This document shows positions 63,656 through 64,000 of a stretch of 64,000 nucleotides of DNA, piece by piece. The notes beneath the pieces are model-generated. The model worked only from the letters and a program-made list of their open reading frames with translations. It ran no database searches and was not told the origin of the DNA. Where the stretch lies: NCBI GenBank assembly GCA_016714085.1, contig JADJNW010000001.1:992001-1056000 (forward strand), read 5' to 3'. The position numbers were made by a program, and so were the translations under genes. Origin of the DNA: Saprospiraceae bacterium. Its GTDB lineage: Bacteria; Bacteroidota; Bacteroidia; Chitinophagales; Saprospiraceae. Numbering within the stretch: position 1 is the first letter of the stretch; every line of letters starts with the position of its first letter.

Positions 63656-64000
63656 ATGCCAAGCAACTTTTACATTTTACATTTTGCGGTTTTACATTTT
63701 GACTTTCACCAAATCCTCCTCTGGCTCTTCGTCACAGCTACGGCTGTGCAGCTTTTATTCTGGCTTGGCATCTTCTCCAAGTTGGCATTTTATAGAGATA
63801 TAGAATCGTCTGATAAAGAACAAGCTCCCGTTTCGGTCATCATTTGCGCACGCAACGAAGCGGAAAATCTTTTAAAAAATTTACCCCATTTCCTAAGTCA
63901 AAACTACCGTTCCTTTGAAATAATTGTCGTAAACGATCATTCTACCGATAAAACTTGCGACGTTGTCTTGAATTTTCAATTAAAATTTCCGAATTTGCGC
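63656..64000 (+). CDS. Glycosyltransferase family 2 protein (3' end outside the window)
   Basis: The first 115 codons of a membrane-associated GT2 enzyme; the window ends in frame. One N-terminal helix (ILLWLFVTATAVQLLFWLG) is followed by the GT-A start PVSVIICARNEAENL, LSQNYRSFEIIVVNDHSTD with the nucleotide-sugar-binding aspartates in VNDHSTD, and then the cut. Likely polysaccharide or lipid glycosylation. It starts 37 bp after the acyltransferase gene. Confidence 0.8.
   Translation, partial: MPSNFYILHFAVLHFDFHQILLWLFVTATAVQLLFWLGIFSKLAFYRDIESSDKEQAPVSVIICARNEAENLLKNLPHFLSQNYRSFEIIVVNDHSTDKTCDVVLNFQLKFPNLR

Overview
The window reads as a Bacteroidota chromosome segment, possibly Saprospirales-like (the order is a guess). 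Evidence: several start regions carry the Bacteroidota sigma-factor -7 box TAnnTTTG, often with TTTG or TTG about 19-22 nt upstream. Bacteroidota-type families are present: GYDIA-type GHMP kinase, DUF2851, the small 'phosphoribosylpyrophosphate synthetase'-named family, a CarboxypepD_reg-type TonB receptor, and arrays of ~800-residue FtsX/MacB permeases. The order uppS-bamA is also typical. I saw no rRNA, tRNA or CRISPR array.

Layout. 1-14 kb: 3' part of a permease (P1), tocopherol-cyclase-like protein, DUF1232 protein, GHMP kinase, radical SAM enzyme, PAS-LuxR regulator, methyltransferase, NHL-repeat protein, DPP-IV-type peptidase, a small lipoprotein (copy A) and an S10 carboxypeptidase. 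14-38 kb: one MacB/LolD-type ATPase and eight further large permeases (P2-P9), all on the minus strand. A 3.4 kb module (AraC regulator, membrane protein, FAD monooxygenase, remnant of a REP-associated transposase) splits them into P9-P5 and P4-P2-ATPase. 38.4-42.5 kb: lipoprotein copy B, TonB-dependent receptor, divergent Fur/Zur regulator, small lipoprotein. 42.5-49.7 kb: TolC-like protein, GtrA protein, 5'-nucleotidase, small proteins, pirin, ferredoxin-like protein, SPOR/peptidoglycan-binding protein. 49.7-58 kb: BamA, UppS, a candidate small RNA, and an RND adaptor and pump. 58-64 kb: gamma-carbonic-anhydrase-like protein, membrane protein, DUF2851, LpxK, acyltransferase and the start of a glycosyltransferase.

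How it fits together. Much of the window serves the cell envelope: outer-membrane assembly (BamA), undecaprenyl carrier synthesis (UppS), lipid A kinase (LpxK), efflux (TolC, RND) and metal uptake (TonB receptor with Fur-type regulator). The permease array is the most unusual part: nine permeases, one local ATPase, a 56-bp upstream element that is nearly identical at the head gene of each run, and a family of octanucleotide-phased inverted repeats sitting 3' of stop codons.

Caution. About a dozen genes are interrupted, almost always by loss of one base in a short homopolymer, at roughly one per 5 kb. This looks more like uncorrected sequence error than decay, so most interrupted genes are described here as single genes with the lesion noted.
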